Shown here one piece after another: positions 1 through 9,437 of a stretch of 64,000 nt of DNA. Below the pieces are notes generated by a model. The model saw only the letters and a list, made by a program, of their open reading frames with translations, had not been told where the DNA came from and made no database searches. The DNA comes from CAIQJJ01 sp049325275 (GTDB taxonomy: Bacteria > Chloroflexota > Anaerolineae > Anaerolineales > UBA4823), in contig JBMOLU010000090.1 of NCBI GenBank assembly GCA_049325275.1, forward strand, positions 68,307 through 132,306. The letters run 5' to 3'. The translations under genes were made by a program, and so were the position numbers. Position 1 is the first letter of the stretch, and each line of letters begins with the position of its first letter.

Positions 1-30
1 AGCGTAGCAACCTTTTCCATCCGCTACGCT
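1..30 (-). terminator. Hairpin after panC, probable terminator
   Basis: AGCGTAGC (1-8) and GCTACGCT (23-30) form an 8-bp perfect inverted repeat with a 14-nt loop, starting 1 nt past the panC stop. The T-tract expected for an intrinsic terminator on this strand would lie outside the window, so the call is incomplete. Confidence 0.4.
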
Positions 31-31
31 C

Positions 32-865
32 TTATCCTAGAAGCAAATTGTCGATCAAACGCGTCTTCCCGACGTAGACGGCCAGCGAGAGCAGAGCGCC
101 GTCGGTAACGGTTTGCAGTTCTTGCAGCGTATGACGGTCGGCGCAGGAGACGTATTGCGGGTTGGCGAGTGGCTCGGCGGCCAGCACGTCATACATCGTC
201 TGCCGCAGGGTTTCGGCGCGGCGTTCTCCGTCGAGATAGGCCGCTCCGGCGGCGCGCAGGGCGCGCTGTAAAACCGGGGCAGCGGCGCGCTGTTCGGGGG
301 TGAGGTAAGTATTGCGGCTAGATAGGGCCAGGCCGTCAGGCTCACGCACGGTCGGGCAAACGACGATCTCGATCGGGAAGTTCAGATCGGCCGTCATGCG
401 CTGGATCACGGCCACCTGCTGGGCATCCTTCTGGCCGAAATAGGCTCGTTCAGGTCCAACCGCATTGAAGAGCTTGGCCACCACCGTGGCCACGCCGCGA
501 AAGTGATCGGGGCGCATGGCGCCTTCGAGCGGCCGGGCGATCTGCTCGACCGTGATGTAGGTTTGGTAGCCGGGCGGGTACATGATCTCGGGCGTCGGCG
601 TCCAGACGACATCTACACCGGCAGATTCGAGCAGGGCCAGGTCACGCGGCAGATCGCGCGGGTAAGCCGCCAGATCTTCGCCAGGGCCGAACTGTGTCGG
701 GTTGACGAAGATGCTGACGGCCACGCTGGCGCATTCATCCCTGGAGCGCCGGACGAGGGCCAGATGGCCCTCGTGCAGATAGCCCATCGTGGGAACGAAT
801 CCCAGCGGACGGGGATGCGCGGCAAGGGCTGTACGCAGTTCGGAAAGCGAGCAGGCGATTTGCAT
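32..865 (-). CDS. panC: Pantothenate synthetase (pantoate-beta-alanine ligase)
   Basis: This 277-residue protein condenses pantoate with beta-alanine using ATP, the last step of pantothenate (vitamin B5) synthesis in the cytoplasm. The family nucleotide-binding signature is present near the N-terminus (PTMGYLHEGHLAL, about residues 25-37). The FVNPTQFGPGEDL and YFGQKDAQQ motifs and the SSRNTYL segment that closes the active site follow in the usual order, and the length is normal for the family. The gene starts 3 nt after the panE stop and is last in a panB-panE-panC run, so the three are almost certainly one transcript. Confidence 0.97.
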   Translation of the reverse strand: MQIACSLSELRTALAAHPRPLGFVPTMGYLHEGHLALVRRSRDECASVAVSIFVNPTQFGPGEDLAAYPRDLPRDLALLESAGVDVVWTPTPEIMYPPGYQTYITVEQIARPLEGAMRPDHFRGVATVVAKLFNAVGPERAYFGQKDAQQVAVIQRMTADLNFPIEIVVCPTVREPDGLALSSRNTYLTPEQRAAAPVLQRALRAAGAAYLDGERRAETLRQTMYDVLAAEPLANPQYVSCADRHTLQELQTVTDGALLSLAVYVGKTRLIDNLLLG

Positions 866-868
866 GGT

Positions 869-1843
869 TTATAAGCCTTTCACAAGTTGCCACAAGGAGA
901 GATTGACCGGTGTCAGCACGCCGGCACCCTCGCCAGCGCGCACCACGGCGCCGTTGATGGCATCGATCTCGGTCGGGGCGCCGCGGGCCACATCTTGCAA
1001 CATGGATGAGCGGTTGATGGCCGTCCGTCGGGCGACAGCTTCGACCGTCGCCAGTGGATTGTCATAAGGCAGGCGAATCCCCAGGGCGGCGGCGACCACG
1101 GCGGCCTCGCAAACTGCGGCGGGCATCAGCTTGCGGGCAGTGTGGTGGGTGAGCAGTTCACCGTTCGCGATACCCAACAACGCTGTCAAAGGGTTGATGG
1201 CGGCGTTGATCACCAACTTGCCCCACACCAGGGCAGCCAGGTCGGGCTTGGTTTGGACTTCGAAACCGGCTGCTTGCAGTGGCGCAGCAAACTCGTCCGA
1301 ACGGGGGGATTCACCCAGGGTCACCGGCCCTTCGCCGGTGGCCTGGACCAGGCCCGGAGCCAACAAATTGGCCCCCAAGGTGGTAACGCCTTGCAAGACA
1401 CGCCCGCTGCCCAAAATCGAAGCGAGAATCTCGACATTACCCAGGCCGTTTTGCAGGGTGAGCGCCAGGCCGTCCGGGCGGAGAACAGCCGCCAAATGCT
1501 CTGTAGCGCGCTGCGTTTGCCAGGACTTAACCAGAACGATGGCGTGGGTAAAAGAAGCCGGCTGCGCCGCCTGCACGCACGGCAGAACGGCCAACGGATA
1601 CGCTCGCTCGCGGCCGTCTGGCTCGAGCAGACGCACACCGTCTCTTCGGAGAGCTGCAAGCCCTTCGGGCCAGGAACCGAGCAGGGTCACGGAGGTGCCG
1701 GCCGCTGCCAACCGCGCTGCGAACAGGCAGGCCATCGAGCCGCTGCCGACCAGGAGCAGGGAAAAAGGCTTCTCAAGCGGGCAGAAGGCATTTTGCCCTT
1801 CGCTTCGAGAAGATACAGCAAGTTCGGAAGGTAAACGTGACAT
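869..1843 (-). CDS. panE: 2-dehydropantoate 2-reductase
   Basis: A 324-residue ketopantoate reductase of the ApbA/PanE family, which makes pantoate from 2-dehydropantoate with NADPH. The reading frame is open further upstream, but that part lies inside panB. The ATG at 1843, 19 nt after the panB stop, is the only reasonable start, although no Shine-Dalgarno is visible (the strand reads CCTCC there), so translation may be coupled. The nucleotide-binding loop reads GSGSMA (about residues 33-38) rather than the usual GxGxxG. The C-terminal half has the family KLVINAAINPLTAL segment and the conserved PTEIDAINGAVV stretch. The leader before the Rossmann strand is about 20 residues longer than usual. 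Confidence 0.9.
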   Translation of the reverse strand: MSRLPSELAVSSRSEGQNAFCPLEKPFSLLLVGSGSMACLFAARLAAAGTSVTLLGSWPEGLAALRRDGVRLLEPDGRERAYPLAVLPCVQAAQPASFTHAIVLVKSWQTQRATEHLAAVLRPDGLALTLQNGLGNVEILASILGSGRVLQGVTTLGANLLAPGLVQATGEGPVTLGESPRSDEFAAPLQAAGFEVQTKPDLAALVWGKLVINAAINPLTALLGIANGELLTHHTARKLMPAAVCEAAVVAAALGIRLPYDNPLATVEAVARRTAINRSSMLQDVARGAPTEIDAINGAVVRAGEGAGVLTPVNLSLWQLVKGL

Positions 1844-1862
1844 AGGTGAAGGAGGCAAAAGG

Positions 1863-2738
1863 TTAGTCGATCCGCTCCCGAAACTTCTCCCACGCTTCTT
1901 CCGCCATTTCGACGGTGTGCTCGCGGGCCGGGAAAGTGCGGGCCTGGACGTCGGCGATATAAGCGGTGAAGGCAGCCAGCATTTCGCCGCGTAAATGCGT
2001 GTACTGGCGGGCAAACTTCGGTGCACGTTCGAACAGGCCCAGCAGATCGTGCGCCACCAGCACCTGGCCATCGCAACCGGCTCCTGCGCCGATGCCGATG
2101 GTAAAGATTTCCAGGCGCTCCGAAATAGCCTGCGCCAGCTGCGCCGGGACCGATTCGAGCACCAGGCTAAAACAACCCGCTTCTTGCAGGATTAATGCAT
2201 CTTCCAGCAGGCGTTGGGCCGCCTCGGCCGTTTTCCCCTGCGGGCGAAAGCCGCCCAACAGGTTGACCGATTGTGGAGTCAGGCCGAGATGGCCCATCAC
2301 CGGGATACCGGTTTCGACGATCGCCCGGATGGCCTTCCGGCGTTCGCGTCCGCCTTCCAACTTGACGGCGTCCATGCCGCCTTCCTGCAAAAAGCGCCCG
2401 GCGTTGCGCACAGCATCTTTGGTGGAGGCCTGGTACGACAGGAAAGGCATATCGCCGATCAGCAAAGGCCGTTTGGCCCCGCGCGCAACCGCCTTGCAGT
2501 GATGGAGCATCTCATCCATCGTAACCGGCAGGGTGTTCTCGTAACCGAGTACCACCATCCCGAGCGAATCACCCACCAGGATCGAATCGATCCCGGCCTG
2601 ATCGAGCAAAAGTGCCGTGGGATAGTCATAGGCGGTCAGCAGGGTGATCGGCTCGCCACGCTGCTTCTTGGCGTGCAGCGTGCGCAGCGTCACCTTCTTC
2701 CGTTCGTTTGAGGCAATGGTAGGGGGAATAGTCGACAT
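1863..2738 (-). CDS. panB: 3-methyl-2-oxobutanoate hydroxymethyltransferase
   Basis: A 291-residue PanB, which transfers a hydroxymethyl group from methylene-tetrahydrofolate to 2-oxoisovalerate to give ketopantoate, the first committed step of pantothenate synthesis. Family landmarks are visible: LTAYDYPTA near residue 33, the metal-site region VGDSLGMVVLGY, the stretch VMGHLGLTPQSVN and the GAGAGCDGQVLV block. The start ATG at 2738 has an AGGAGG ribosome site 6 nt upstream. It is the first gene of the panB-panE-panC operon. The operon diverges from the cyclic-di-GMP regulator at 2941 across a 202-bp intergenic region. Confidence 0.97.
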   Translation of the reverse strand: MSTIPPTIASNERKKVTLRTLHAKKQRGEPITLLTAYDYPTALLLDQAGIDSILVGDSLGMVVLGYENTLPVTMDEMLHHCKAVARGAKRPLLIGDMPFLSYQASTKDAVRNAGRFLQEGGMDAVKLEGGRERRKAIRAIVETGIPVMGHLGLTPQSVNLLGGFRPQGKTAEAAQRLLEDALILQEAGCFSLVLESVPAQLAQAISERLEIFTIGIGAGAGCDGQVLVAHDLLGLFERAPKFARQYTHLRGEMLAAFTAYIADVQARTFPAREHTVEMAEEAWEKFRERID

Positions 2739-2940
2739 GGTACCCTCCTTTCAGGGGTAGGGGTCGTCAAATGGGGGAATGGTACGAACGAGACTACATC
2801 AAAGGCCGTCTTGCTCCGGGGATGCAAGCGGCAACGATTTGTATATTATCCCTAAAAAAGTTGAAAGTGAATAGGGGGAAAGCGAGGATATAATCAAAAT
2901 GCACGCATTCTCAGGGTGAGACAACGGATAACTTAGCCGT

Positions 2941-5607
2941 ATGACCCATGAAACCGTCCTGGTAATCGATGACAGCCGTGAGATCGCCGACTTCCTGGCA
3001 GGCAAAATCTTGCCGGAATTGGGTTATCAGACGCTTGTTGCGTACAGTGGGAAAACAGCGCTCGAACTGATTCACAAGCCCCAGCAGGCGATTGACATTT
3101 TGTTAGTCGACTTTCAGCTTCCCGACATGAACGGGGTCGACTTGCTGCGCCGGCTGACCGAATCCGGCAAGGTCATTCCTGCGATCCTGGCCACCGCCCA
3201 CGGCTCCGAGCAAATCGCCATCGATGCCTTTCGCATCGGCGTGCAAGACTACCTCAAAAAGCCGATCGATCGCGACGAACTAGCCGAAGCTCTCGATCGG
3301 GTGGCAACCGCCGGGCGCTTACGCCGCGAAAAGCAGAACCTGACCACCCAACTGCAACAGCAAGTTGCCTGGTTGCGAGAGTTGGCCAAAGTCGGCCAGA
3401 GCGTTACCTCCACCCTCGAACTGGACGAGGTCCTGCGCCGGATTGTCGAGGCCGGCGTGCAGTTTGCGCAAGCCGAAGAAGGGTTCCTGGCGCTGCTCGA
3501 AGCGCAAAGCGAACGACTTTACCTGCGAGCGGTGAAAAACATAGACGAGGAGAAAAGCAAGACCATACGCCTGCCGGTGAACGATAGCCTTATCGGCAGC
3601 GTGATGCAGCTCGGCCGCCCATTACGGACAAGCCAGCCGACGACCGGGTCACCGCTCAAAGTAGCCACAGGGTACCTGGTGCATAGTCTCCTGCACGTCC
3701 CCATCCGCTCGCGGGGCAGAACGCTGGGTGTGCTTTCGGTAAACAACCGCATCAGTTCACGCGCCTTCCAAGAAACCGACGAAACCCTGCTCAGTTCCCT
3801 GGCCGATTACGCCGCCATTGCCATCGAAAACGCACACTTATACCACCAGGCCCAAGAAGAGATCGCCCAACGAAAAAAAATCGAGCAGGCGCTGCGCATC
3901 AGTGAGGAACGCTACGCGCTAGCCGTGCGTGGCGCCAACGACGGCATTTGGGATTGGGACCTGCAAAGCCAAAAAGTGTACTACTCACCCCGTTGGAAGA
4001 ACATGCTTGGGTACAAAGAAGATGAGGTTGGCGATCAAATCCAGGAATGGGTCGGCCGCGTGCATCCCGACGATCGAGACCGGGTCCAACTCGAGCTGCG
4101 TGCGCACGTCAAAGGGATCACATCGCTCTTCGAAAGCGAGTACCGCATTCTGCACAAAGACGGCAAATACCGTTGGATGCTCTCACGCGGCCTGGCCGTG
4201 ACAGAAACGCATCCCTTGAACTTACCCGGGCGCATCCTGCGCGTCGCCGGCTCACAAACCGACATCTCGCTGCGCAAACAGGCCGAAGAGAAACTGATCC
4301 ACGATGCCTTCCACGACACGTTGACCGGTTTGCCCAACCGGGCACTACTGCTCGATCACCTGCGCTACGCCGTGGAACGCGCCAAACACCGCACAAACTA
4401 TCTGTTTGCCGTACTCTTTATCGACCTCGATCGCTTCAAAGACATCAACGACTCGCTCGGCCACGCGCTTGGGGACGAACTCCTGTGCGCTTTTGGGAAG
4501 CTTCTGTTGAGCATGGTACGCCCGACCGATACCGTGGCCCGGCTTGGCGGCGATGAATTCGTCATCCTGCTGGAAGACATCGGCACCATCCGCGATGCCA
4601 CACTGGTTGCCGAACGTCTCCAGAACGAACTTCACACCACGGGGCTGCTAGGCAGGCAGCAGCCCCGCCCAACGGCGAGCATCGGCATCGTGATCAGTAC
4701 CACCGGCTATTTGCGGCCTGAAGACGTCCTGCGCGACGCCGATATCGCCATGTACCGGGCGAAATCGATGGGCAAAGCGCGCTACGAGTTGTTCGACCCC
4801 GAAATGCGTGCACGCATCATGGCGCGTATCAAACTCGAAAGCGACCTGAGCCAGGCAATCGCGCGTGACGAGTTGCGCGTCAACTACCAACCCATTCTCT
4901 CGATACAAAACGGCCGCGTCACCGGATTCGAAGCGCTGCTCCGCTGGCAGCATCCCCAGTTGGGCCTGCTTGCGCCTGACAGCTTTATCCCCCTTGCTGA
5001 AGAGACCGGCCTCGTGGTGCAACTCGATCGTTGGGTGCTGCACCAGGTATGCCGGCAGTTGAAAGCGTGGAACGAGCAATACAACTTTTACCCGCCCCTG
5101 ACGGTGAGCACAAACCTTTCCGGCAAACAGTTCGGCGAGACCGGCCTGGTCGAATTCATCCAGGCCGTGTTGCACGAAAGCCAATTGCCACCGGCCTGCT
5201 TAAAACTGGAGGTCACCGAGAGCGCCATCATCGAAGACTACGAAACGACCGTCGAGATTCTCTCACGCTTGCAGGCAATCGGTGTGGAAACCCGCATCGA
5301 CGACTTTGGAAAAGGATATTCTTCGTTGAGTTACCTGTCGAAATTCCCCGTCAACGCGCTCAAAATCGATTATCTCTTCGTCAGCGACATGGCCCGCGGC
5401 GGGAAACACACCGAAATCGTGCAGGCTATCGTGATGCTCGCCCACAGCCTGGGTCTGCAAGTGGTGGCCGAAGGCGTAGAAACAGAAACACAGCTTTCGT
5501 TATTAAGCGGCATGGGTTGTGAAAACGCCCAGGGATATTACATCTCGAAGCCCCTCGCACCTGAAGACATTCACCAACTGCTAAAAACCTTGCGCAAAAC
5601 AGAATGA
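2941..5607 (+). CDS. REC-GAF-PAS-GGDEF-EAL cyclic-di-GMP regulator
   Basis: An 888-residue cytoplasmic signalling protein with an unusually complete domain series. An N-terminal response-regulator receiver (about 1-120) has acidic residues D10/D11, phosphoacceptor D57, T85 and K106/K107. It is followed by a short coiled linker, a GAF domain (about 145-300), a PAS domain (about 320-440), a GGDEF diguanylate cyclase (GGDEF at 536-540, intact) and an EAL phosphodiesterase. In the EAL domain E664-A665-L666 is intact, and the downstream EVTES, DDFGKGYSSL, KID and AEGVE motifs are all present. Both making and hydrolysing cyclic-di-GMP are therefore possible, with phosphorylation and PAS/GAF input setting the balance. 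No kinase is adjacent. A TATAAT at 2889-2894 may be its -10 element. Confidence 0.93.
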   Translation: MTHETVLVIDDSREIADFLAGKILPELGYQTLVAYSGKTALELIHKPQQAIDILLVDFQLPDMNGVDLLRRLTESGKVIPAILATAHGSEQIAIDAFRIGVQDYLKKPIDRDELAEALDRVATAGRLRREKQNLTTQLQQQVAWLRELAKVGQSVTSTLELDEVLRRIVEAGVQFAQAEEGFLALLEAQSERLYLRAVKNIDEEKSKTIRLPVNDSLIGSVMQLGRPLRTSQPTTGSPLKVATGYLVHSLLHVPIRSRGRTLGVLSVNNRISSRAFQETDETLLSSLADYAAIAIENAHLYHQAQEEIAQRKKIEQALRISEERYALAVRGANDGIWDWDLQSQKVYYSPRWKNMLGYKEDEVGDQIQEWVGRVHPDDRDRVQLELRAHVKGITSLFESEYRILHKDGKYRWMLSRGLAVTETHPLNLPGRILRVAGSQTDISLRKQAEEKLIHDAFHDTLTGLPNRALLLDHLRYAVERAKHRTNYLFAVLFIDLDRFKDINDSLGHALGDELLCAFGKLLLSMVRPTDTVARLGGDEFVILLEDIGTIRDATLVAERLQNELHTTGLLGRQQPRPTASIGIVISTTGYLRPEDVLRDADIAMYRAKSMGKARYELFDPEMRARIMARIKLESDLSQAIARDELRVNYQPILSIQNGRVTGFEALLRWQHPQLGLLAPDSFIPLAEETGLVVQLDRWVLHQVCRQLKAWNEQYNFYPPLTVSTNLSGKQFGETGLVEFIQAVLHESQLPPACLKLEVTESAIIEDYETTVEILSRLQAIGVETRIDDFGKGYSSLSYLSKFPVNALKIDYLFVSDMARGGKHTEIVQAIVMLAHSLGLQVVAEGVETETQLSLLSGMGCENAQGYYISKPLAPEDIHQLLKTLRKTE

Positions 5608-5615
5608 GAAACCGG

Positions 5616-5659
5616 GTAACTTCTCAATAATGCGGGGTGCGGGGTGTTTTGTGCGTGCC
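5616..5659. repeat. Half copy of a dispersed GTAACTT palindromic element
   Basis: Starts GTAACTTCTCAA and continues through GGGG and GTTTTG blocks. It aligns without gaps (about 31 of 44 positions by eye) to one arm of the 89-bp palindrome at 54247-54335. The complementary arm is not found next to this copy. It lies just past the stop of the cyclic-di-GMP regulator gene. Confidence 0.5.
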
Positions 5660-5780
5660 ATGCACAGGCTATTCTTTTCCCATTCCTCGCAAAAAGCCTA
5701 AAGAATGCAAGAATTGTTCGGGCACCGCGTGAGTTGGGGGTATAATACCGGGGTGTGAAAAAAGTATGAGGAGGCATAAG

Positions 5781-6011
5781 ATGAGCCGTATGTTTAGTTT
5801 TCTGGTAGGCGTTGTCATTGGTGGAATGGTTGGCAGCGTTACTGCTCTGTTGCTTGCGCCCGCTTCAGGTTCAGAACTACAGAGTCAGTTACGTGAACGT
5901 GCCGACTACATTCAACTGGAAGTCCGTAAGGCCGCCAGCGAAAAACGCATCGAACTGGAGCAACAACTGGCCGGGCTACGTGCACCCACGTCCCCCCAGA
6001 TTGAAGAGTGA
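5781..6011 (+). CDS. YtxH-like small membrane-anchored protein
   Basis: A 76-residue protein with one N-terminal membrane segment (FLVGVVIGGMVGSVTALLLAP) followed by a charged helical tail, the pattern of YtxH/general-stress envelope proteins. An earlier ATG at 5766 overlaps the ribosome site. GAGGAGG at 5768-5774 sits 6 nt before the ATG at 5781, so 5781 is the start. A TATAAT at 5741-5746 is a likely -10, but I see no good -35 at normal spacing. A hairpin downstream suggests it is transcribed alone. Its function is unknown beyond the family's link to envelope stress. Confidence 0.75.
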   Translation: MSRMFSFLVGVVIGGMVGSVTALLLAPASGSELQSQLRERADYIQLEVRKAASEKRIELEQQLAGLRAPTSPQIEE

Positions 6012-6051
6012 ATCCCCGATCAAGGGTTATCTGACGAGATCAAGCGATCAC

Positions 6052-6100
6052 AACGGCGGGTGTCGCTTTCCATAAGGGAAGCAACACCCGCTGTTGGGTT
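6052..6100 (+). terminator. Hairpin terminator after the YtxH-like gene
   Basis: A 17-nt arm at 6052-6068 pairs with 6079-6095 (15 Watson-Crick pairs, one G-U and one mismatch) around a 10-nt loop, followed by GGGTTTTG. It lies between the convergent YtxH-like and uvrB genes, so it may serve both. The T-tract is short. Confidence 0.6.
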
Positions 6101-6129
6101 TTGTATGGACGAAAACGTGGGTCCCGCTC

Positions 6130-8178
6130 CTAAGATTCCTCGCCGGCAATCAGGCGGACCTTTTCCCAGGGGGCCAGTTTCGATTCTTCGGCCAGAAGGC
6201 GGCGCAACTCGAAAAGCTGGTCACGCAAGATGGCCGCTTTTTCGAATTCCAGGTTCTTGGCGGCTTCTTTCATTTGCTTCTCCAGTTCTTCGATCACGCG
6301 TGCGATCTCTGCTTTCGCCAGCCCGCTGGTTTCTCGCCCTTGCGTGCGATACTCGCCGCGCGCCTCGGCCACGGCCTTCGGGCTGAGCGAGTCGGTAATG
6401 TCGCGCACGGCTTTGACAATGCTGGCCGGTTCGATGCCGCGTTCCTGGTTGTAGGCAACCTGCTTGGCACGGCGGCGGCTGGTCTCTTCGAGCGCTTTCT
6501 TCATCGAGTCCGTCATCTTATCGGCATACATGATCACGCGCCCGTTGACGTGGCGGGCGGCGCGCCCGATGGTCTGGATCAACGCCGTGGCGGAGCGCAG
6601 GAAGCCTTCCTTATCGGCATCGAGGATGGCTACCAGCGAAACTTCGGGCAGGTCGAGGCCTTCACGCAGCAGGTTGATGCCGACGACAACATCGAACACC
6701 CCCAGGCGCAGATCACGCAAAATACCCACCCGTTCGAGCGTTTCGACCTCGGAGTGCAGGTAGTGCACCTTGATGCCAAGCTCCATCAAATAGTCGGATA
6801 ATTTTTCGGCCATGCGCTTGGTGAGGGTCGTTACCAGCGTGCGCTCGCCGCGTTCGATGCGCAGGCGAATTTCCTTGATCAGGTCGTCCACCTGTCCTTC
6901 GACCGGGCGAATCTCGACCTCGGGATCCACCAGGCCCGTCGGGCGGATGATCTGTTCGACGACTTGCTCGGCTTTTTCCATTTCATAGGGGCCGGGCGTG
7001 GCGGACGTATAGATCGTGTATCCCATGCGCTGTTCGAACTCATCGAACTTGAGCGGGCGGTTGTCTATCGCCGAAGGCAGGCGGAAGCCGTAGTCAATCA
7101 GTGTGTTCTTACGGGCGCGGTCGCCGTTGTACATACCGCGCACCTGCGGAACGGTCATGTGCGACTCGTCGATAATCAGCAGGTATTCGCTGGGGAGAAA
7201 ATCCACCAACGTCCAGGGCGCGGTGCCGGAGTCGCGGCGGTCGAGGTGGCGCGAGTAGTTCTCGATCCCTGAACAGTAACCCATCTCGCGCAGCATTTCG
7301 AGATCGTACCGGGTACGCTGTTCGATACGCTGCGCCTCGAGGTAACGCTCATTGGCCTTGTAGTGAGCAATGCGTTCCTGCAGTTCGTTTTCGATGTCGA
7401 CGACCGCCTCTTTGAGCTTGTCGTCGCTGGTCAGGTAGTGCTTGGCCGGATAAATAGACACTGTGTCGGGTTCGCTGTGAATCTCACCGGAGATCGGGTC
7501 CAGTTCGATGATGCGTTCCACTTCGTCGCCAAAGAAGGTGACGCGGTAACACAATCGGTCCTGGTAAGCCGGCATGACTTCGAGTGTATCACCGCGCACA
7601 CGGAAAGTGCCGGAGCGCAGTTCCATGTCGTTGCGTTCGTACTGGGCTTCGATCAACTGGCGCAGCAACTGGTTACGCCGGTAGATTTCGCCCACGGTAA
7701 GCTTGACCAAGCCCTTGCCGAATTCTTCGGGATTTCCCAGGCCATAGATACAGGAAACCGAAGCCACGATGATCACATCACGCCGCGAGAGCAGGGCTGT
7801 TGTCGCCGCCAGGCGCAAGCGTTCGATCTCCTCATTGATGTCGACTTCTTTTTCGATGTAAAGATCGTGGCGCGGCACGTAGGCTTCCGGCTGGTAATAA
7901 TCGTAGTACGAGACGAAGTAGCTGACAGCGTTCTCAGGAAAGAACTCTTTGAACTCGGCATACAACTGCGCCGCCAGCGTCTTGTTGTGGGCCATGACCA
8001 GCGCCGGCATATTGAGCCTTTCGATGACCGAAGCCATGGTAAAGGTCTTACCCGTGCCGGTCGCACCCAGCAGCACCTGGTGGCGCTGGTTGGCTTGCAC
8101 GCCGCGGATGAGCTTGTCGATCGCTTCGGGCTGGTCACCCATCGGTTGAAAAGGGGAATGAAGTTGAAAGTTCGTCAT
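6130..8178 (-). CDS. uvrB: UvrABC excinuclease subunit B
   Basis: A 682-residue helicase-like damage-verification subunit of nucleotide excision repair. It loads with UvrA and recruits UvrC for incision. Walker A is GATGTGKT (about residues 37-44). The beta-hairpin region YYDYYQPEAYVP, the DESHMT Walker B motif and the helicase motifs with QTIGRAARHVNG are all present. The C-terminal UVR motif (EELEKQMKEAAKNLEFEKAA) is the UvrC-binding element. The open frame continues upstream, but the ATG at 8178 gives the expected N-terminus ahead of the FQPMGDQPEAI motif. No Shine-Dalgarno is obvious. uvrA and uvrC are not in the window. Confidence 0.97.
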   Translation of the reverse strand: MTNFQLHSPFQPMGDQPEAIDKLIRGVQANQRHQVLLGATGTGKTFTMASVIERLNMPALVMAHNKTLAAQLYAEFKEFFPENAVSYFVSYYDYYQPEAYVPRHDLYIEKEVDINEEIERLRLAATTALLSRRDVIIVASVSCIYGLGNPEEFGKGLVKLTVGEIYRRNQLLRQLIEAQYERNDMELRSGTFRVRGDTLEVMPAYQDRLCYRVTFFGDEVERIIELDPISGEIHSEPDTVSIYPAKHYLTSDDKLKEAVVDIENELQERIAHYKANERYLEAQRIEQRTRYDLEMLREMGYCSGIENYSRHLDRRDSGTAPWTLVDFLPSEYLLIIDESHMTVPQVRGMYNGDRARKNTLIDYGFRLPSAIDNRPLKFDEFEQRMGYTIYTSATPGPYEMEKAEQVVEQIIRPTGLVDPEVEIRPVEGQVDDLIKEIRLRIERGERTLVTTLTKRMAEKLSDYLMELGIKVHYLHSEVETLERVGILRDLRLGVFDVVVGINLLREGLDLPEVSLVAILDADKEGFLRSATALIQTIGRAARHVNGRVIMYADKMTDSMKKALEETSRRRAKQVAYNQERGIEPASIVKAVRDITDSLSPKAVAEARGEYRTQGRETSGLAKAEIARVIEELEKQMKEAAKNLEFEKAAILRDQLFELRRLLAEESKLAPWEKVRLIAGEES

Positions 8179-8231
8179 GAGTGTAAATTTGTAAGTTTGG
8201 AAAGTGAAGATCGGGGCATTCTTAATGAACT

Positions 8232-8285
8232 TCAAGCGCCGCTTGTGACCGTTCTGCTTCAAGCCTTGCTTGCGACCGCTCCGCT
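8232..8285. repeat. Imperfect 27-bp tandem direct repeat
   Basis: Two adjacent 27-bp units (8232-8258 and 8259-8285), both starting TCAAGC and ending CGCT or TGCT, differ at about six positions. They lie in the 170-bp gap between the PHP gene and uvrB. No function can be assigned. Confidence 0.45.
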
Positions 8286-8348
8286 TTGCACAAGAACGGC
8301 CAAGCGCACCGGCTGCATGCTGGTTTGCCACAGCGTAAGCGCCGCACG

Positions 8349-9428
8349 TCAACCCTTTAGATAAATCGGGTTGCTAAAAATCCAGCCGCGCCGCCTACCC
8401 CGGTAAGGCAAATAGACTTCGACACGATAGACACCAGGGTCCGTTGCAATATGGGTACAGTTTTCATTCTTGCGCCAAACCTTGATCACGGCGCCATCCT
8501 TGAGCAGGCAACATTCGGCGTACTGCTGCGACGGCAGCTTCGGCAGGCGAACTTGCAGCGTTACGCCCCCCTGCGTGGCGATTTCGTCGCCCATGCCGAC
8601 GCTTTTCTCCATTCCCTGCGCCATAAAGTTGAACCCACGCGTCGATGCGGGCCAGTCGTAACCGATGAACAGGTGCCCCTTACGGAAAGCATCGAAGATG
8701 GCCTGCTTATCTTCGATGACATCGCCTTTGAGCGGCTGCGGCAGGATCAGGTGGTTATTGATGGCGCGGAAGTGCTTCTCGTACGGGAAAACAGTCAGCA
8801 CGCGCCCTCCAAGGCGCTGCTTCAATGCATGTGCATCCGAGCCACCGATTGCCACCACACGCTGCTTCTGGGCCAACAACGCATCCCACTTCGCCAGCGT
8901 GGCAGGGTAAGGCCCACGCGCAATACGAGAAAAATTGAGAATATAAAACAGGGCGTGAAACTTGCTTTTGATCAAGCCCTTCATCTCTGAGAGACCGTTC
9001 CACAGTTCGATACCGGTGAAACCCTGCACGTCCCAATCCTGCCAGGGAATATCCGCTTCACCGATGACAGGCGCAGCCTTCTCGAAAGGGTGTGCGAGAA
9101 AGGCCAACCCGCCCGCCTGGGCAACACCATCCAACAAGCGCTGCGGCTCCGGCGCCAGCGAAGAAAGCTCCGCGTGGGTATTAAAGACCAGAAGGTGGTT
9201 TTTCTGGGTCGTGATGGAACGATCATGCACTTCCTCACCGATCAACATCAACACACGCCGGTCACCTTGCTGGTGGTAGCCTTCCAAACCGTCGATCCAG
9301 ACGTTATGATCGGTGACGATGAAAGCGTCCAGGCCGGCGTCCAGGGCGGCGCGCACCAGGTCTTGATGGATGCCGCTGCCATCCGAGTAACGCGTGTGCA
9401 TGTGTGTGTTGACGAGAATTTCAGGCAT
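8349..9428 (-). CDS. PHP-domain metal-dependent phosphoesterase-like protein
   Basis: A 359-residue protein with an N-terminal PHP fold. NTHMHTRYSDGSG gives the first metal-binding His pair and Asp, VTDHNVWIDGLEGY gives the DHN motif, and a later HPFEK and a GGSDAHALKQ block complete the set. PHP proteins of this kind act as phosphoesterases on small phosphorylated substrates or nucleic acids, and the substrate cannot be read from the sequence. About 100 C-terminal residues form a probable beta-rich domain. The start at 9428 is chosen because the PHP strand begins at once (MPEILVNTHMHT). The upstream extension would run through the divergent secG promoter. Confidence 0.85.
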   Translation of the reverse strand: MPEILVNTHMHTRYSDGSGIHQDLVRAALDAGLDAFIVTDHNVWIDGLEGYHQQGDRRVLMLIGEEVHDRSITTQKNHLLVFNTHAELSSLAPEPQRLLDGVAQAGGLAFLAHPFEKAAPVIGEADIPWQDWDVQGFTGIELWNGLSEMKGLIKSKFHALFYILNFSRIARGPYPATLAKWDALLAQKQRVVAIGGSDAHALKQRLGGRVLTVFPYEKHFRAINNHLILPQPLKGDVIEDKQAIFDAFRKGHLFIGYDWPASTRGFNFMAQGMEKSVGMGDEIATQGGVTLQVRLPKLPSQQYAECCLLKDGAVIKVWRKNENCTHIATDPGVYRVEVYLPYRGRRRGWIFSNPIYLKG

Positions 9429-9437
9429 TTCGAGAAG

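Noticed and set aside
3319..3752. Small minus-strand frames in the cyclic-di-GMP regulator gene
   Set aside because: Shadows of a long gene with clear domains.
7363..8364. 333-residue plus-strand frame across uvrB
   Set aside because: Antisense shadow of uvrB; composition follows the codons of the opposite strand.
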